The notes under the pieces: generated by a model
What the model saw: only the letters and a program-made list of their open reading frames with translations
Database searches by the model: none
What the model was told of the DNA's origin: nothing
Made by a program: the position numbers and the translations under genes
Shown: positions 23,106 to 33,074 of the stretch, one piece after another
Position numbering within the stretch: the first letter of the stretch is position 1
How the letters are laid out: each line of letters begins with the position of its first letter
Assembly: GCA_015493475.1 (NCBI GenBank)
Contig: WGDC01000062.1
Span: forward strand, 1-40,558
Length of the DNA stretch: 40,558 bases
DNA from: Deltaproteobacteria bacterium
Lineage (GTDB): Bacteria > Desulfobacterota > Dissulfuribacteria > Dissulfuribacterales > QOAL01
Direction: 5' to 3'

Positions 23106-24543
23106 AGCTGAATTTTCCCATGTTGAAATCTATTTCTGTTGGATAGTTACCGTTGAAACAAGCGAGACAAAAACGGTCCCGGCGGCCCCCAGCTGCCTTG
23201 ATCATGGAATCAAGATCAAGGTACTGAAGGTGGTCAAGGCCAAGATAGTCCCTGATCTCCTCGACGCTCTTTTTTGATGCAATGAGCTCATCCCTTGTGG
23301 GAAAATCAATACCGTAAAAACAGGGAAATCTCGTAGGAGGGCAGCTTACAAGCATGGATATCTCCCTCGCCCCGGCATCCCTTATCGCCTTCACCCTGGT
23401 GCGGCTCGTGGTGCCTCTTATTATGGAATCCTCCATTATGACCACCCGTTTTCCCCTGATGGTATCCTTCACCGGATTGAGCTTTATTCGGACACCAAAG
23501 TCCCTCATGGCCTGGCTTGGCTGTATAAAGGTACGGCCAACATAGTGGTTTCGGATTACGGCAAGCTCGAGTGGCATCTTAGCCGCCTGGGCATATCCCA
23601 CCGCAGCATAGTTTCCCGAGTCCGGGAATGGCATGACAAAGTCGGCTTCCATGTTGGATTCCTGTGCAAGTGCTGCGCCAAGTGATTTTCTGAAGGTGTA
23701 TACATTTTTGCCGAAAATGTTGCTGTCGGGCCTGGCAAAGTAAATGAACTCGAATATACAGTTAGCGCGCCTCTCAGCTTGGATGCCCGTAAAGGATTGG
23801 AGCCCGTTATCGTCTATTATCACGATCTCCCCCCGCTCAACATCCCTAACGTACTCTGCCTGGATAAGATCAAGGGCGCATGTTTCAGAGGTGAGCACGT
23901 AGGCCCCATTGTCAAGCTTTCCTATGCAAAGTGGCCTGAAACCAAGGGGATCGCGAAACCCTATAAGGGCCTCTTCCGTAAGCATCAGCACGCTGTAGGC
24001 GCCCTTTATCATCTTCATGGCATGGCAAATGGCATCCCTGATACCCATCTTCCAGGCCTTTGCAAGCAGGTGAACTATGACCTCGCTGTCCATGGTGGTT
24101 TGAAAGATGGAACCGTCGTTTTCAAGCTCAGCCCTTATCTCGCCGGCATTTACAAGGTTTCCATTGTGGGCCACCGCCATGGTGCAGCCGGCATGGTTAA
24201 CGCAGAAAGGCTGGGCGTTTTGCAGTACGGAGGAACCGGTGGTAGAGTAGCGTACGTGACCCACGGCGAGGTGCCCCTTTAGCTCCTTCAGCTTGTTTTC
24301 CTGGAAGACCTCGCTCACCAGGCCCATTGCCTTGTATTCCGTGACCCTTTTACCGTCAGAAGAGACAATACCCGCGCTTTCCTGACCCCTGTGCTGTAAT
24401 GCGTAAAGGCCGAAGTAGGTAAGCTTTGCGGCGTCTACGTTCCCGTAAGCCCCAAATATGCCACATTCCTCCCTGGGACCGGTTTGGTAACGTCGGAATT
24501 TCCAAAAATCGTTGCAATTGATGTGGTAATCGGAAGGGTTCAT
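23098..24543 (-). CDS. purF: Amidophosphoribosyltransferase
   Basis: PurF makes 5-phosphoribosylamine from PRPP and glutamine, the committed step of purine synthesis. The catalytic cysteine is C27 in REECGIFGAYG, so 26 residues precede it. This looks like a cleavable propeptide, as in the Bacillus-type enzyme. Further cysteines in RANCIFEFIYF, CPPTRFPCFYG and FCLACFNGNYP match the four ligands of the Bacillus-type 4Fe-4S cluster. The PRPP loop is VVIMEDSIIRGTTSR. The 481-residue length is normal. The ATG at 24543 lies four bases after carB; its ribosome site is weak, so coupling is likely. Confidence 0.96.
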   Translation of the reverse strand: MNPSDYHINCNDFWKFRRYQTGPREECGIFGAYGNVDAAKLTYFGLYALQHRGQESAGIVSSDGKRVTEYKAMGLVSEVFQENKLKELKGHLAVGHVRYSTTGSSVLQNAQPFCVNHAGCTMAVAHNGNLVNAGEIRAELENDGSIFQTTMDSEVIVHLLAKAWKMGIRDAICHAMKMIKGAYSVLMLTEEALIGFRDPLGFRPLCIGKLDNGAYVLTSETCALDLIQAEYVRDVERGEIVIIDDNGLQSFTGIQAERRANCIFEFIYFARPDSNIFGKNVYTFRKSLGAALAQESNMEADFVMPFPDSGNYAAVGYAQAAKMPLELAVIRNHYVGRTFIQPSQAMRDFGVRIKLNPVKDTIRGKRVVIMEDSIIRGTTSRTRVKAIRDAGAREISMLVSCPPTRFPCFYGIDFPTRDELIASKKSVEEIRDYLGLDHLQYLDLDSMIKAAGGRRDRFCLACFNGNYPTEIDFNMGKFSFE

Positions 24544-24547
24544 CTTT

Positions 24548-27500
24548 CTAATAGTATTCCTGAAGGGGTTTTACATCCATTTCCTGGTTCTTGAGAGCGA
24601 CGATGGCTTCAGCAGCCGCCTTTGCACCGGCAACGGTGGTAAAATAGGGTATGTTGAGCTCCATGGCCGCTCTCCTGAGATGATAGGCGTCCGAAAGGGT
24701 ACGTTTTTTCCCACTCGGCGTGTTTATAACTAGGTCTATCTCGTTATTTTTCATCATGTCAACGATATTGGGCCGGCCCTCGGAAAGTTTGAGCACTTTT
24801 TTGCACCTTAAGCCATGTTTTGAAAGAAAATCCGCGGTGCCGCTTGTGGCAAGTATCTTGAAACCCTCCTTCTCCAGTCTCAGTGCGGTTTCAAGTATGA
24901 GTTCCTTGTCTCCCTTCTTTACACTGAGAAAGGCCGTGCCGCTCGTCGGCAGTTGAAGCCCAACGGCAAACTGGCTCTTGGCGAAGGCCATGCCTACATT
25001 TTGATCTATGCCCATTACCTCGCCTGTTGACTTCATTTCAGGACCAAGGATTATGTCCACTCCCGGAAACTTCCTGAAGGGGAAAACAGACTCCTTGACG
25101 GATACATGTCTTACTTCTGGGTCTTCGGTGAGGCCGAGCTCCTCCAGACTCTTTCCTATCATGACCTTTGTGGCAAGCTTTGCAAGGGGCACTCCCGTTG
25201 CTTTGCTCACGAAGGGCACTGTCCTCGAGGCCCTTGGATTGACTTCAAGCACATAGAGTTCTTCATCCTTCACTGCGTACTGGACGTTCATCAGGCCGAT
25301 GACGTATAGTTCCTGCGCCATCTTCTTTGTGGCGTCCTTTATCTGTAGTATCATCCCCTTGCTTATCCTGTGGGGCGGAAGTACGCAGGCAGAGTCCCCG
25401 GAATGGATGCCCGCTTCCTCCACGTGCTCCATTATTCCACCTATTACGGTAAACCTTCCGTCCGAGATGGCATCAACATCAATTTCTATGGCATCCTGGA
25501 GGTACTTGTCAATGAGCACGGGGTGGCCTTCAGACACTTCTACCGCCTCTTCCATAAACTCCCTGAGTCCATCCTCATCATGGACTATGCGCATGGCCCT
25601 TCCACCAAGGACGTAGGATGGCCTGACAACAATCGGATAGCAAATTTCAGAAGCGATCTTCAGCGCCTCGTCAAGGGTAAAGGCCGTATCGTTGGCTGGC
25701 TGCTTGAGACCAAGCTTCTTGAGCATTTTCTGGAAGCTCTCCCTGTCTTCCGCCATGTCTATGCTCTCTGGGCTTGTGCCAATGATGTTAACCCCCGCCT
25801 TTTTAAGCGGTACTGCAAGGTTAAGGGGCGTCTGGCCCCCAAACTGGACAATCACCCCGTCCGGCCTTTCCGTGTCGACTATGTGCAGTACGTCTTCGAG
25901 GGTAAGGGGCTCAAAGTATAGCTTGTCGGATGTGTCATAATCCGTGGAAACGGTTTCGGGATTGGAGTTGACCATTATACTTTCTATGCCCTCTTCCCTT
26001 AGGGCAAAGGAGGCATGGACGCAGCAATAGTCAAACTCTATGCCCTGGCCTATCCTGTTAGGCCCTCCACCAAGAATCATTACCTTTTTCCTGTCAGTTC
26101 GGCGGGATTCGCTTTCTGTCTCATAGCTGGAATAGTAGTAGGGGGTGTAAGCCTCGAATTCGGCTGCGCAGGTATCAACAAGCTTGTAAACAGGTTTTAT
26201 GTCCCCTTCAAACCTGCCCTTTCTTATCTCATCTTCGTCTTTTCCCGTAAGGTATGCAAGCTGCCTGTCAGAAAAACCCTCCCTTTTTACCGAGCATAGG
26301 TCTTCAATGGCCCTTTCCGGCCGGACCTTTATTTCGTTGCCCTTTTTCCTGATTTTATCTATCTGGAATATGAACCAGGGGTCTATACCAGTGAGCTTGT
26401 ATACGTCCATTATGGACATGCCCCGTTCAAGGGCATGGGGGATATAGAATATGCGCTTTGAATTGGGGATCCTGAGCCGGTTTTCCACCTCGTCCATGTC
26501 TGGGATTTTTCCCCTGTCCCACGGATCCCTGCCATCAAAGCCAAGGCCGGAACGTCCGATCTCAAGGGAGCGAAGACCCTTCTGGAGGGCCTCCCTGAAA
26601 GTCCGCCCAATGGCCATGGTTTCCCCCACGCTCTTCATGGAGGTGGTGAGAAAATCCTGGGCCTCCTGGAACTTTTCAAAGGTCCACCGGGGTATCTTGA
26701 CCACGCAGTAGTCGATGGTTGGCTCAAATGAGGCCATGGTTTCCCTGGTAATATCGTTCGGAATCTCGTCCAGGGTGTATCCTATAGCAAGTTTTGCAGC
26801 GATTTTTGCAATGGGGAAACCCGTTGCCTTTGATGCCAAGGCGGACGAACGGGAAACTCTTGGGTTCATTTCTATGACCACCACCTCGCCGTCTTCAGGA
26901 TTTACAGCGAACTGGATGTTCGAGCCCCCTGTCTCTACTCCTATCTCCCGGATTATGGCAAGGGATGCGTCTCTCAGGTACTGGTACTCCTTGTCCGAAA
27001 GGGTCTGGGCAGGTGCCACGGTAATGCTGTCGCCTGTATGAATTCCCATTGGGTCGAAGTTTTCAATACTGCATATTATAACAACATTGTCCTTGGCGTC
27101 CCTCATGACCTCAAGTTCGAATTCCTTCCAACCTATCACCGACTCCTCCAACATGACCTCGTGAATCATGCTGAGATCGAGGCCTTGGCGGCATATCTCC
27201 TTGAGCTCGTCCATGTGGTAGGCAATGCCGCCTCCAGAGCCGCCAAGGGTAAAGGAAGGACGCACGATTATGGGAAAGCCTATCTCCTCTGCGGCGCTGA
27301 CCGCCTCCTCCATGGAGCGAACTATGGCACTTCTTGGGATGCGAAGCCCTATGTTTTCCATGGCCTTCCTGAATTTTTCCCTGTCTTCGGCCTTGTGGAT
27401 GACCTCAGGGCTTGCACCTATCATCTCTATCCCAAGCTCGTTTAGAATACCCGTATCTGCAACCGCCACCGCCGTGTTCAGCCCGGTCTGGCCCCCGAGG

Positions 27501-27766
27501 GTTGGCAGGATGGCATCGGGCCTTTCCTTCTTGATTATCTTTATGACGATCTCTGGGGTAATTGGCTCTACATAGGTTCGGTCCGCCACCTCCGGGTCCG
27601 TCATGATGGTGGCAGGGTTTGAGTTTACGAGCACCACCTCGTAACCTTCCTCCTTCAGGGCCTTGCATGCCTGGGTGCCCGAGTAGTCAAATTCGCAGGC
27701 CTGTCCTATGACAATGGGACCAGAGCCGATGATTAAAATCTTCTTGAGATCTGTTCTTTTGGGCAT
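24548..27766 (-). CDS. carB: Carbamoyl-phosphate synthase large subunit
   Basis: CarB makes carbamoyl phosphate from bicarbonate, ammonia (from CarA) and two ATP, for arginine and pyrimidine synthesis. The 1072 residues hold the two homologous ATP-grasp halves. The first opens with [20 protein letters not shown] and the second with [20 protein letters not shown]. An MGS-like allosteric domain forms the last 130 residues or so ([28 protein letters not shown]). The length is normal and the frame uninterrupted. It starts 13 bases after carA and ends four bases before purF. Confidence 0.98.
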   Translation of the reverse strand: MPKRTDLKKILIIGSGPIVIGQACEFDYSGTQACKALKEEGYEVVLVNSNPATIMTDPEVADRTYVEPITPEIVIKIIKKERPDAILPTLGGQTGLNTAVAVADTGILNELGIEMIGASPEVIHKAEDREKFRKAMENIGLRIPRSAIVRSMEEAVSAAEEIGFPIIVRPSFTLGGSGGGIAYHMDELKEICRQGLDLSMIHEVMLEESVIGWKEFELEVMRDAKDNVVIICSIENFDPMGIHTGDSITVAPAQTLSDKEYQYLRDASLAIIREIGVETGGSNIQFAVNPEDGEVVVIEMNPRVSRSSALASKATGFPIAKIAAKLAIGYTLDEIPNDITRETMASFEPTIDYCVVKIPRWTFEKFQEAQDFLTTSMKSVGETMAIGRTFREALQKGLRSLEIGRSGLGFDGRDPWDRGKIPDMDEVENRLRIPNSKRIFYIPHALERGMSIMDVYKLTGIDPWFIFQIDKIRKKGNEIKVRPERAIEDLCSVKREGFSDRQLAYLTGKDEDEIRKGRFEGDIKPVYKLVDTCAAEFEAYTPYYYSSYETESESRRTDRKKVMILGGGPNRIGQGIEFDYCCVHASFALREEGIESIMVNSNPETVSTDYDTSDKLYFEPLTLEDVLHIVDTERPDGVIVQFGGQTPLNLAVPLKKAGVNIIGTSPESIDMAEDRESFQKMLKKLGLKQPANDTAFTLDEALKIASEICYPIVVRPSYVLGGRAMRIVHDEDGLREFMEEAVEVSEGHPVLIDKYLQDAIEIDVDAISDGRFTVIGGIMEHVEEAGIHSGDSACVLPPHRISKGMILQIKDATKKMAQELYVIGLMNVQYAVKDEELYVLEVNPRASRTVPFVSKATGVPLAKLATKVMIGKSLEELGLTEDPEVRHVSVKESVFPFRKFPGVDIILGPEMKSTGEVMGIDQNVGMAFAKSQFAVGLQLPTSGTAFLSVKKGDKELILETALRLEKEGFKILATSGTADFLSKHGLRCKKVLKLSEGRPNIVDMMKNNEIDLVINTPSGKKRTLSDAYHLRRAAMELNIPYFTTVAGAKAAAEAIVALKNQEMDVKPLQEYY

Positions 27767-27779
27767 GGTTACCTGTTTC

Positions 27780-28910
27780 TCAGCTCATGAGTTCGACAAA
27801 GCGGTCAAAGAGATATTCCGAATCGTGAGGGCCTGGGGCGTTTTCAGGATGGTACTGTACCGAGAAGGCCGGTATCTCCCTGTGGCTTATGCCCTCTACG
27901 GTGTTGTCATTGAGGTTGATGTGAGTAACATCGACGCCAGGAGGAAGAGTGCTTTCATCCACTGCAAAACCGTGATTTTGTGCAGTTATCTCGATTCTTC
28001 CGGTTAACAGGTCCTTGACCGGCTGGTTTGCGCCCCTGTGGCCAAACTTTAGCTTGTAGGTGCTTGCGCCAAGGGCAAGGGAAAGTATCTGGTGGCCGAG
28101 GCAGATTCCAAAGATAGGCCTTTCCCCAATAAGTTTCTTTACGGTGTCTATTACGTGGCGCACCGCTGCCGGGTCTCCGGGACCATTTGAGAGAAAGATT
28201 CCATCTGGTTTGCAGGCAAGAAGCTGTTCGGCTTCAACCGTTGCCGGAAAGACCACGCTCTGACATTTTCTTTGGCTAAAGAGCCTCAACTGGTTAAACT
28301 TGAGCCCGCAGTCTATGATAGCTATGCGGTATTCGGATTCTTCGCATGACCTCAGCCTTGAAAGCCTTTCAGGGGAAAAATCGTCAAGCTCGAGTATCTT
28401 TCCCTTTTCCCATACGTAAGGGGCCTTGCAGCCTACAAGGGTAGCCAAGTCTGCGTCCACAAGCCCGGGGCTTTCCTTCGCCTTTTTCACCATGGATTCT
28501 TGATCAAAGTCTTCCGTGGAAATGATGGCCTTCATGGCCCCGGCGAGCCTTATATGCCTCGTGATGGCCCTGGTATCAACCTGTTCAATGCCAAGGATGC
28601 CGTGCCTCTTGAGATAGCTTCCAAGGTCTCCGGTGGCCCGCCAGTTGTTGTAGTCTTCTTCGTACTCCCTCAACACAAAGGCGCTTAGGTGTATTCCCAG
28701 GGACTCCTCATCCTCGGGATTCACTCCATAGTTGCCTATGAGGGGATAGGTCATTGTAACTATCTGGCCCTTGTAGGAAGGATCTGTAAGTATCTCCTGG
28801 TAGCCGGTCATACTCGTGTTGAAAACGAGCTCTCCGTAAACCTCACCTCGACCGGTGAAGGAGCGGCCTTCAAAAATTCGTCCATCTTCCAGGGCTATAA
28901 GTGCCTTCAT
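27780..28910 (-). CDS. carA: Carbamoyl-phosphate synthase small (glutaminase) subunit
   Basis: CarA hydrolyses glutamine and channels ammonia to CarB. The 376-residue protein has the N-terminal CarA domain ([16 protein letters not shown]) and a class I glutaminase domain. Catalytic Cys is in [14 protein letters not shown], and His and Glu are in [15 protein letters not shown]. The ATG at 28910 follows AAGGAAAATAG. It is the first gene of the car-pur-kds-ssb run and has a good promoter and a hairpin leader just upstream. Confidence 0.97.
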   Translation of the reverse strand: MKALIALEDGRIFEGRSFTGRGEVYGELVFNTSMTGYQEILTDPSYKGQIVTMTYPLIGNYGVNPEDEESLGIHLSAFVLREYEEDYNNWRATGDLGSYLKRHGILGIEQVDTRAITRHIRLAGAMKAIISTEDFDQESMVKKAKESPGLVDADLATLVGCKAPYVWEKGKILELDDFSPERLSRLRSCEESEYRIAIIDCGLKFNQLRLFSQRKCQSVVFPATVEAEQLLACKPDGIFLSNGPGDPAAVRHVIDTVKKLIGERPIFGICLGHQILSLALGASTYKLKFGHRGANQPVKDLLTGRIEITAQNHGFAVDESTLPPGVDVTHINLNDNTVEGISHREIPAFSVQYHPENAPGPHDSEYLFDRFVELMS

Positions 28911-28950
28911 CTATTTTCCTTGAAAAAGGTTTGTTGGGTTGAGGTCCCGG

Positions 28951-28971
28951 AAAACAACCCCCTTTTGGGGG
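28951..28971 (-). promoter_or_regulatory. 5'-terminal hairpin in the carA leader
   Basis: On the minus strand, CCCCC (28967-28971), loop AAAA and GGGGG (28958-28962) form a hairpin, followed by TTGTTTTCC. The predicted start base lies immediately before it, so the transcript would begin with this structure. The TTTTCC after it could also pair with GGAAAA of the ribosome site. An early attenuator, a stability clamp or a pyrimidine-responsive switch are all possible. Confidence 0.5.
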
Positions 28972-28978
28972 CAGGCGC

Positions 28979-29007
28979 ACTATATACGCAGCCCATATTG
29001 TAGTCAA
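28979..29007 (-). promoter_or_regulatory. Sigma70 promoter for the carA operon
   Basis: On the minus strand, TTGACT (29002-29007), a 17-bp spacer and TATAGT (28979-28984) form a strong promoter. The start is predicted near 28972, giving a leader of about 62 bases before carA. Confidence 0.75.
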
Positions 29008-29047
29008 TAGGACCAGGACACAGCAGAGGTCCTCCTGCCTTTAGACA

Positions 29048-29067
29048 GGCGGCTTACTGATGCCGCC
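29048..29067 (-). other. Hairpin after the HIT gene or before the carA promoter
   Basis: GGCGGC (29048-29053) and GCCGCC (29062-29067) form a perfect 6-bp stem with an 8-base loop, just upstream of (higher coordinates) the carA promoter and just beyond the HIT stop codon. There is no U-tract. It may end the upstream minus-strand run weakly. Confidence 0.35.
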
Positions 29068-29076
29068 AAGTCTCCA

Positions 29077-29424
29077 TTAACCTGGAGGCCAGGTCATCTG
29101 CCTCCCGCCTATAACGTGCAAATGGATATGATAGACCTCCTGCCCGCCGTGACGGTTGCAGTTCATGACTGTCCTGTAACCGGTATCAGCGAAGTTTTCC
29201 ATTTCGGCTATTTTTTTTGCCACTAGGAACATCCTTCCCAGGAGCTCTGTGTGATGTTCTTCCAAATCGTTAAGTGTCGGAATATGCTCCTTGGGTATAA
29301 TAAGAACATGCACGGGCCCTTGGGGATTTATGTCCCTGAAGGCAAGGAGCTGCTCATCCTCGTAAACCGTGTCGGGTTTTATCTCTCCCCTTGCCATCTT
29401 GCAAAAAAGGCAGTCATCAGGCAT
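29077..29424 (-). CDS. HIT family nucleotide-binding hydrolase (HinT type)
   Basis: A 115-residue histidine-triad protein. CLFCKMARGEIKP at the N-terminus is typical of HinT, VLIIPKEHIPTLNDL is the central block, and the catalytic triad is in YHIHLHVIGGRQM. HinT enzymes hydrolyse AMP-lysine and other adenosine phosphoramidates in the cytoplasm. The frame is open upstream, but the ATG at 29424 begins the family N-terminus and follows AAAGGAGGAGA. It overlaps the stop of the ABC ATPase gene by eight bases, so translation is probably coupled. It is the last gene of the ftsH-htrA-hisD run. Confidence 0.95.
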   Translation of the reverse strand: MPDDCLFCKMARGEIKPDTVYEDEQLLAFRDINPQGPVHVLIIPKEHIPTLNDLEEHHTELLGRMFLVAKKIAEMENFADTGYRTVMNCNRHGGQEVYHIHLHVIGGRQMTWPPG

Positions 29425-30274
29425 GGCTGTCTCCTCCTTTTCCTGTTGGTGAACTATGCGGGCCCCGGGGCGGAGAGAACAGCACCGCGGGCCTGTCGCA
29501 CTCGGGATGTTCAGTGACGATGGTCCTTGTCTCAAATAAGTCCGATAGGTAGCTGCCGGACAAAAGTTCCTCCACCGTGCCTTGCCCGGCCATTTCCCCG
29601 TTCTTTATGAAGAATAACCGGTCAAGGTAGAGCGAAGCAAGGTTGATATCATGAAGAACGATTACAATGGTCCTGGCCTTTCCACGGGCCTCTCTCCTTA
29701 ACAGTTCAAAGATTTCGAGTTTTCGTCTGATGTCTAGGCCGGACGTGGCTTCATCAAGTAAAAACAGCGGACTGTCCTGGCAAAGACACCTCGATATCAG
29801 TACGAGACGCCTTTCACCTCCGGACAACCTGTCAAAAGATCGTTGGGCAAGGTGTCCAATCCCGCATGCATCCATGGCGTGCTGCGCTGCTGCCATTGTC
29901 TCTTCAAGCCCTTCGTCATGGCAGTACCTGCCCATGGATACGATTTCCATGACCGAAAATTGAAAAGGGACCTCGATGTTCTGTGGCACAATGGCCATGT
30001 TCATAGCCCGCTGTGAAGGTGTCATGGAGTCTATGTCCATGCCGAACAGGGTTACCCGTCCACTTACAGGAGACAGGTAACCCGTGATGGTTTTTAAAAG
30101 GGTTGTCTTGCCGGCACCGTTTGGCCCCAGGATTCCTATCATCTCCCCTCTTGGAAGGTCAAAGGTTATGTCTTTAAGTATGGCCCGACCGCGGGCACAA
30201 ATGGTCAGGCCTCTGACCTCAATAGCGTTTTCCCCGGGAGATCCTTCATTGCCGGTCGCGTAATTAGCCGGCAC
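29417..30274 (-). CDS. ABC transporter ATPase, FecE/BtuD-like
   Basis: A 285-residue ATP-binding subunit of the iron-siderophore/cobalamin importer class. Walker A is GPNGAGKTTLLKTI, the Q-loop is VPQNIEVPF, the signature is LSGGERRLVLISR, and Walker B with D-loop is PLFLLDEATSGLD. A switch histidine lies in VLHDINLAS. No permease or binding-protein gene adjoins it, so partners must be encoded elsewhere or it has another role. The start is GTG at 30274 with AGGA six bases before it, 11 bases inside the end of hisD. Its stop overlaps the HIT start. Substrate cannot be inferred safely. Confidence 0.88.
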   Translation of the reverse strand: MPANYATGNEGSPGENAIEVRGLTICARGRAILKDITFDLPRGEMIGILGPNGAGKTTLLKTITGYLSPVSGRVTLFGMDIDSMTPSQRAMNMAIVPQNIEVPFQFSVMEIVSMGRYCHDEGLEETMAAAQHAMDACGIGHLAQRSFDRLSGGERRLVLISRCLCQDSPLFLLDEATSGLDIRRKLEIFELLRREARGKARTIVIVLHDINLASLYLDRLFFIKNGEMAGQGTVEELLSGSYLSDLFETRTIVTEHPECDRPAVLFSPPRGPHSSPTGKGGDSHA

Positions 30275-31586
30275 CTTTTTTCCTGACCATTACAGACTGT
30301 CTGTGGGCAGTAAGGCCTTCCACTTCTGCAAGCCGCATTACGTCGTCTGCGTCATTTAAAAAAGCCTGTTCCGAATAAAAGATGAGACTCGAACGTTTGA
30401 GAAACGTATCTACCCCAAGGGCCGAGGAAAACCTTGCTGTACCCATGGTGGGAAGCACGTGGTTCGGACCCGCAATGTAATCGCCCACGGGCTCGGGACT
30501 GAATTTTCCAATGAAGATGGCCCCTGCGTGTCTAATGCACGGAACCAGGTTCCACGGCTCTTGCACCATTAGTTCAAGGTGTTCCGGGGCTATCCGGTTA
30601 GAGATCTCACATGCCAGAGAAAGGTCCGCGGCAACCAGGATAAGGCCGTTTTGCTCAAGGGATCTCCTGGCGGTATCGGCCCTTTCGAGATTGCGGAGGT
30701 GCCTTCCGAGTTGGTCCGCTGTTTCCTCAGCGAGCTGCATGGATGTAGCCACAAGTATGGACGTGGCCATTGGGTCATGCTCAGCCTGCGAGAGCATGTC
30801 GGCAGCCACGAAGTCCGCCCTGGCCGTCTCATCGGCAATGATGAGAATCTCGCTCGGCCCTGCAATCATATCAATGGCCACACGTCCTGATAAAAGCTTT
30901 TTGGCCGCGGTTACAAATATGTTCCCCGGTCCCGCAATGACATCCACGGGTCTTATGGTCTGCGTCCCATAGGCCATAGCGGCCACAGCCCATGCGCTGC
31001 CTGCGCGGAATATCTCGTGGACGCCGGAAATGCGGGCCGCTGCGAGAAGGGCGGGACTCACCGTACCGTCTTCTCCGGGAGGTGTACAGAGGATGATTCT
31101 GCCCACCCCTGCTATCCTTGCAGGTATTACGTTCATAAGAACGGAAGAAACCAGGGGCGTCTTGCCACCTTGGCCACCAGGAACGTATAAACCGGCACAA
31201 TCCACAGGCCTGAACATCTGGCCAAGTATTACCCCGTTTTCTCCTGTCTTGAACCAGGAATCAGGAAGCTGGCACTCATGAAACGCTGTTATCTTGTCCA
31301 TGGCCTTCCTGATAGAGAACAGAAGGGTTTCATCCACCTCGTCCAATGCATTTGCTATCTCTTCTTCCGAAACGCGGAGCATGGATAATTTGAAGTCCGG
31401 GCAATCAAAGCGGCGCGTATAGAAACAAAGGGCATCATCCCCGTCTTTTCTTACCGCCTCGAGTATCTGTCTCACCCTTTCTTCAATTTTTTCAGGAATG
31501 GCGAAGCTTCTTCGTGAAAGGGCAGACAGCACAGAATGTCCTTCCCGGCTGTCTGCCTCGATTATCCTGACGATTCTTTCTGACAC
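30264..31586 (-). CDS. hisD: Histidinol dehydrogenase
   Basis: HisD oxidises L-histidinol to histidine in two NAD-dependent steps with bound zinc. The 440-residue protein has YVPGGQGGKTPLVSSVLMNV, VDVIAGPGNIFVTAAK, IDMIAGPSEILIIADE and SQAEHDPMA with the zinc and catalytic histidines. The IAPEHLEL block and the GPNHVLPT end are also present. The start is GTG at 31586 with a weak ribosome site. No other his genes are near. It lies 14 bases after htrA and overlaps the ABC ATPase gene. Confidence 0.97.
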   Translation of the reverse strand: MSERIVRIIEADSREGHSVLSALSRRSFAIPEKIEERVRQILEAVRKDGDDALCFYTRRFDCPDFKLSMLRVSEEEIANALDEVDETLLFSIRKAMDKITAFHECQLPDSWFKTGENGVILGQMFRPVDCAGLYVPGGQGGKTPLVSSVLMNVIPARIAGVGRIILCTPPGEDGTVSPALLAAARISGVHEIFRAGSAWAVAAMAYGTQTIRPVDVIAGPGNIFVTAAKKLLSGRVAIDMIAGPSEILIIADETARADFVAADMLSQAEHDPMATSILVATSMQLAEETADQLGRHLRNLERADTARRSLEQNGLILVAADLSLACEISNRIAPEHLELMVQEPWNLVPCIRHAGAIFIGKFSPEPVGDYIAGPNHVLPTMGTARFSSALGVDTFLKRSSLIFYSEQAFLNDADDVMRLAEVEGLTAHRQSVMVRKKGAG

Positions 31587-31600
31587 CTTTCGCCCCCGCC

Positions 31601-33064
31601 TTAGTGGATTCTAAAGGCAACGTACCTACTTATGTCCCCGTCCCTTATTTTCAACAGGACGCTCTTTGTCTTTTGAGACCGGGAAAGGGCCTTGAGGAAT
31701 TCCTTTACAGTGTGAACCTTCACCCGGTTCACCTCCTCGATAAGCTGTCCTGACTCTATGCCTGCATTTGCTGCAAGGCTTCCAGGCTCTACCTCTGCCA
31801 CTAGCACGCCCTGGCCTTCACGGTAGCCGAACTGCTGCGCAAGATCAGGAGTCAGATTTTGCACCACGAGACCGAGCTGTTTTAGCACCTCATGGCGATT
31901 TGCCGCAACAGTCACCGTTCCCGGCTTCTCCTCGATGGTCACCGTTATAGTCTTGTGTTTTCCTTCTCTGAGTATGTCAAAGGTGACCTTGGTGCCCGGT
32001 GGGGTCAAGGCAATCTTGTTCCTGAGTTCTCCAATATCATATACGTTATGCCCATTCATTTTCAGGATAATGTCACCTGATTTCAGCCCGGCCTTCTTTG
32101 CCGGTGAGTTGTCGGCAACTTCCGCGATCAGTACCCCTTCCTTCTTGTTTAGCCCGAATGACTTTGCAAGATTTTCATCAAGTTCCTGGATGACCACGCC
32201 GAGCCAGCCCCTGATGACCTTTCCATTCTTGATGAGCTGGGCCTCCACGGCCTTGGCCATGTTTATTGGAATGGCAAAGCCAATTCCCATGAAGCCACCG
32301 CTTCTCGAAAATATGGCGGAGTTTATTCCTATGGCCTCGCCGTGAATGTTAATGAGAGGGCCTCCTGAGTTTCCCGGATTAATAGCCGCGTCCGTCTGGA
32401 TATAATCTTCGTAGTCAGTGATACCTAGCCTGCTGCGCCCCTTGGCACTCACTACACCTACGGTCACTGTCTGCGTAAGGCCGAAGGGGTTTCCAATGGC
32501 GATGACCCATTCGCCAACCTGAAGCTTATCCGAGTTCCCGAGAGGAAGAACAGGAAGATTCTTGGCATTTATCTTGATGACTGCCACGTCAGACTCAGGG
32601 TCCTTGCCTATAACCTTTGCCTTGAATTTTCTCCCATCTGCCAGTTTAACGCTGATGGTGTCCGCGTCCCCGACAACGTGATTATTCGTTAAAATGTACC
32701 CGTCAGGGCTGATTATAAAGCCGGAACCCTGTCCCCTTTGCTTGAATTTCCGGGGTCTTTGCCTGAACTGCGGGCCAAAAAAACGCTGGAAGAACGGGTC
32801 ATTGAACATGCCGAAGGGTTCCGGACCGAAGGGAGAAACCCGTTGTTCTACTGTTTTTTCAACCTGCACGAAGACGACCGCCGGCATAGCCTCTTTTACT
32901 ATCTCGGCAATGGCCTTCGATGTCTTGGCAAGAAGTTGTATGTTTTCATCGTTAAGGCCCGTTTTGGCCATGGCCGGATTCTGGCCGGCCTGGAGACAGA
33001 GACAGAGAAAAAAAACGAGGGTAATAAAGGCATTTTTGAAAACTGGAGCTTCATTTCGAACCAT
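31601..33064 (-). CDS. Periplasmic serine protease/chaperone HtrA (Do type)
   Basis: A 487-residue DegP/DegQ-like protein with a signal peptide (residues 1 to about 33), a trypsin-like domain with catalytic H129 (TNNHVVG), D159 (ESDVAVIKI) and S233 (NPGNSGGPL), and two C-terminal PDZ domains. It degrades or refolds damaged periplasmic proteins. The frame is open to 33088, but the ATG at 33064 is preceded by AAGGAGG at ideal spacing. It follows ftsH by ten bases, giving a membrane and periplasm quality-control pair. DegP versus DegQ cannot be separated by eye. Confidence 0.95.
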   Translation of the reverse strand: MVRNEAPVFKNAFITLVFFLCLCLQAGQNPAMAKTGLNDENIQLLAKTSKAIAEIVKEAMPAVVFVQVEKTVEQRVSPFGPEPFGMFNDPFFQRFFGPQFRQRPRKFKQRGQGSGFIISPDGYILTNNHVVGDADTISVKLADGRKFKAKVIGKDPESDVAVIKINAKNLPVLPLGNSDKLQVGEWVIAIGNPFGLTQTVTVGVVSAKGRSRLGITDYEDYIQTDAAINPGNSGGPLINIHGEAIGINSAIFSRSGGFMGIGFAIPINMAKAVEAQLIKNGKVIRGWLGVVIQELDENLAKSFGLNKKEGVLIAEVADNSPAKKAGLKSGDIILKMNGHNVYDIGELRNKIALTPPGTKVTFDILREGKHKTITVTIEEKPGTVTVAANRHEVLKQLGLVVQNLTPDLAQQFGYREGQGVLVAEVEPGSLAANAGIESGQLIEEVNRVKVHTVKEFLKALSRSQKTKSVLLKIRDGDISRYVAFRIH

Positions 33065-33074
33065 TTGATCCTCC

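Noticed and set aside
25370-25921. 183-codon open frame on the plus strand inside carB
   Set aside because: It is antisense to highly conserved carB codons, has no family similarity and no ribosome site; similar frames occur across the whole carB region.
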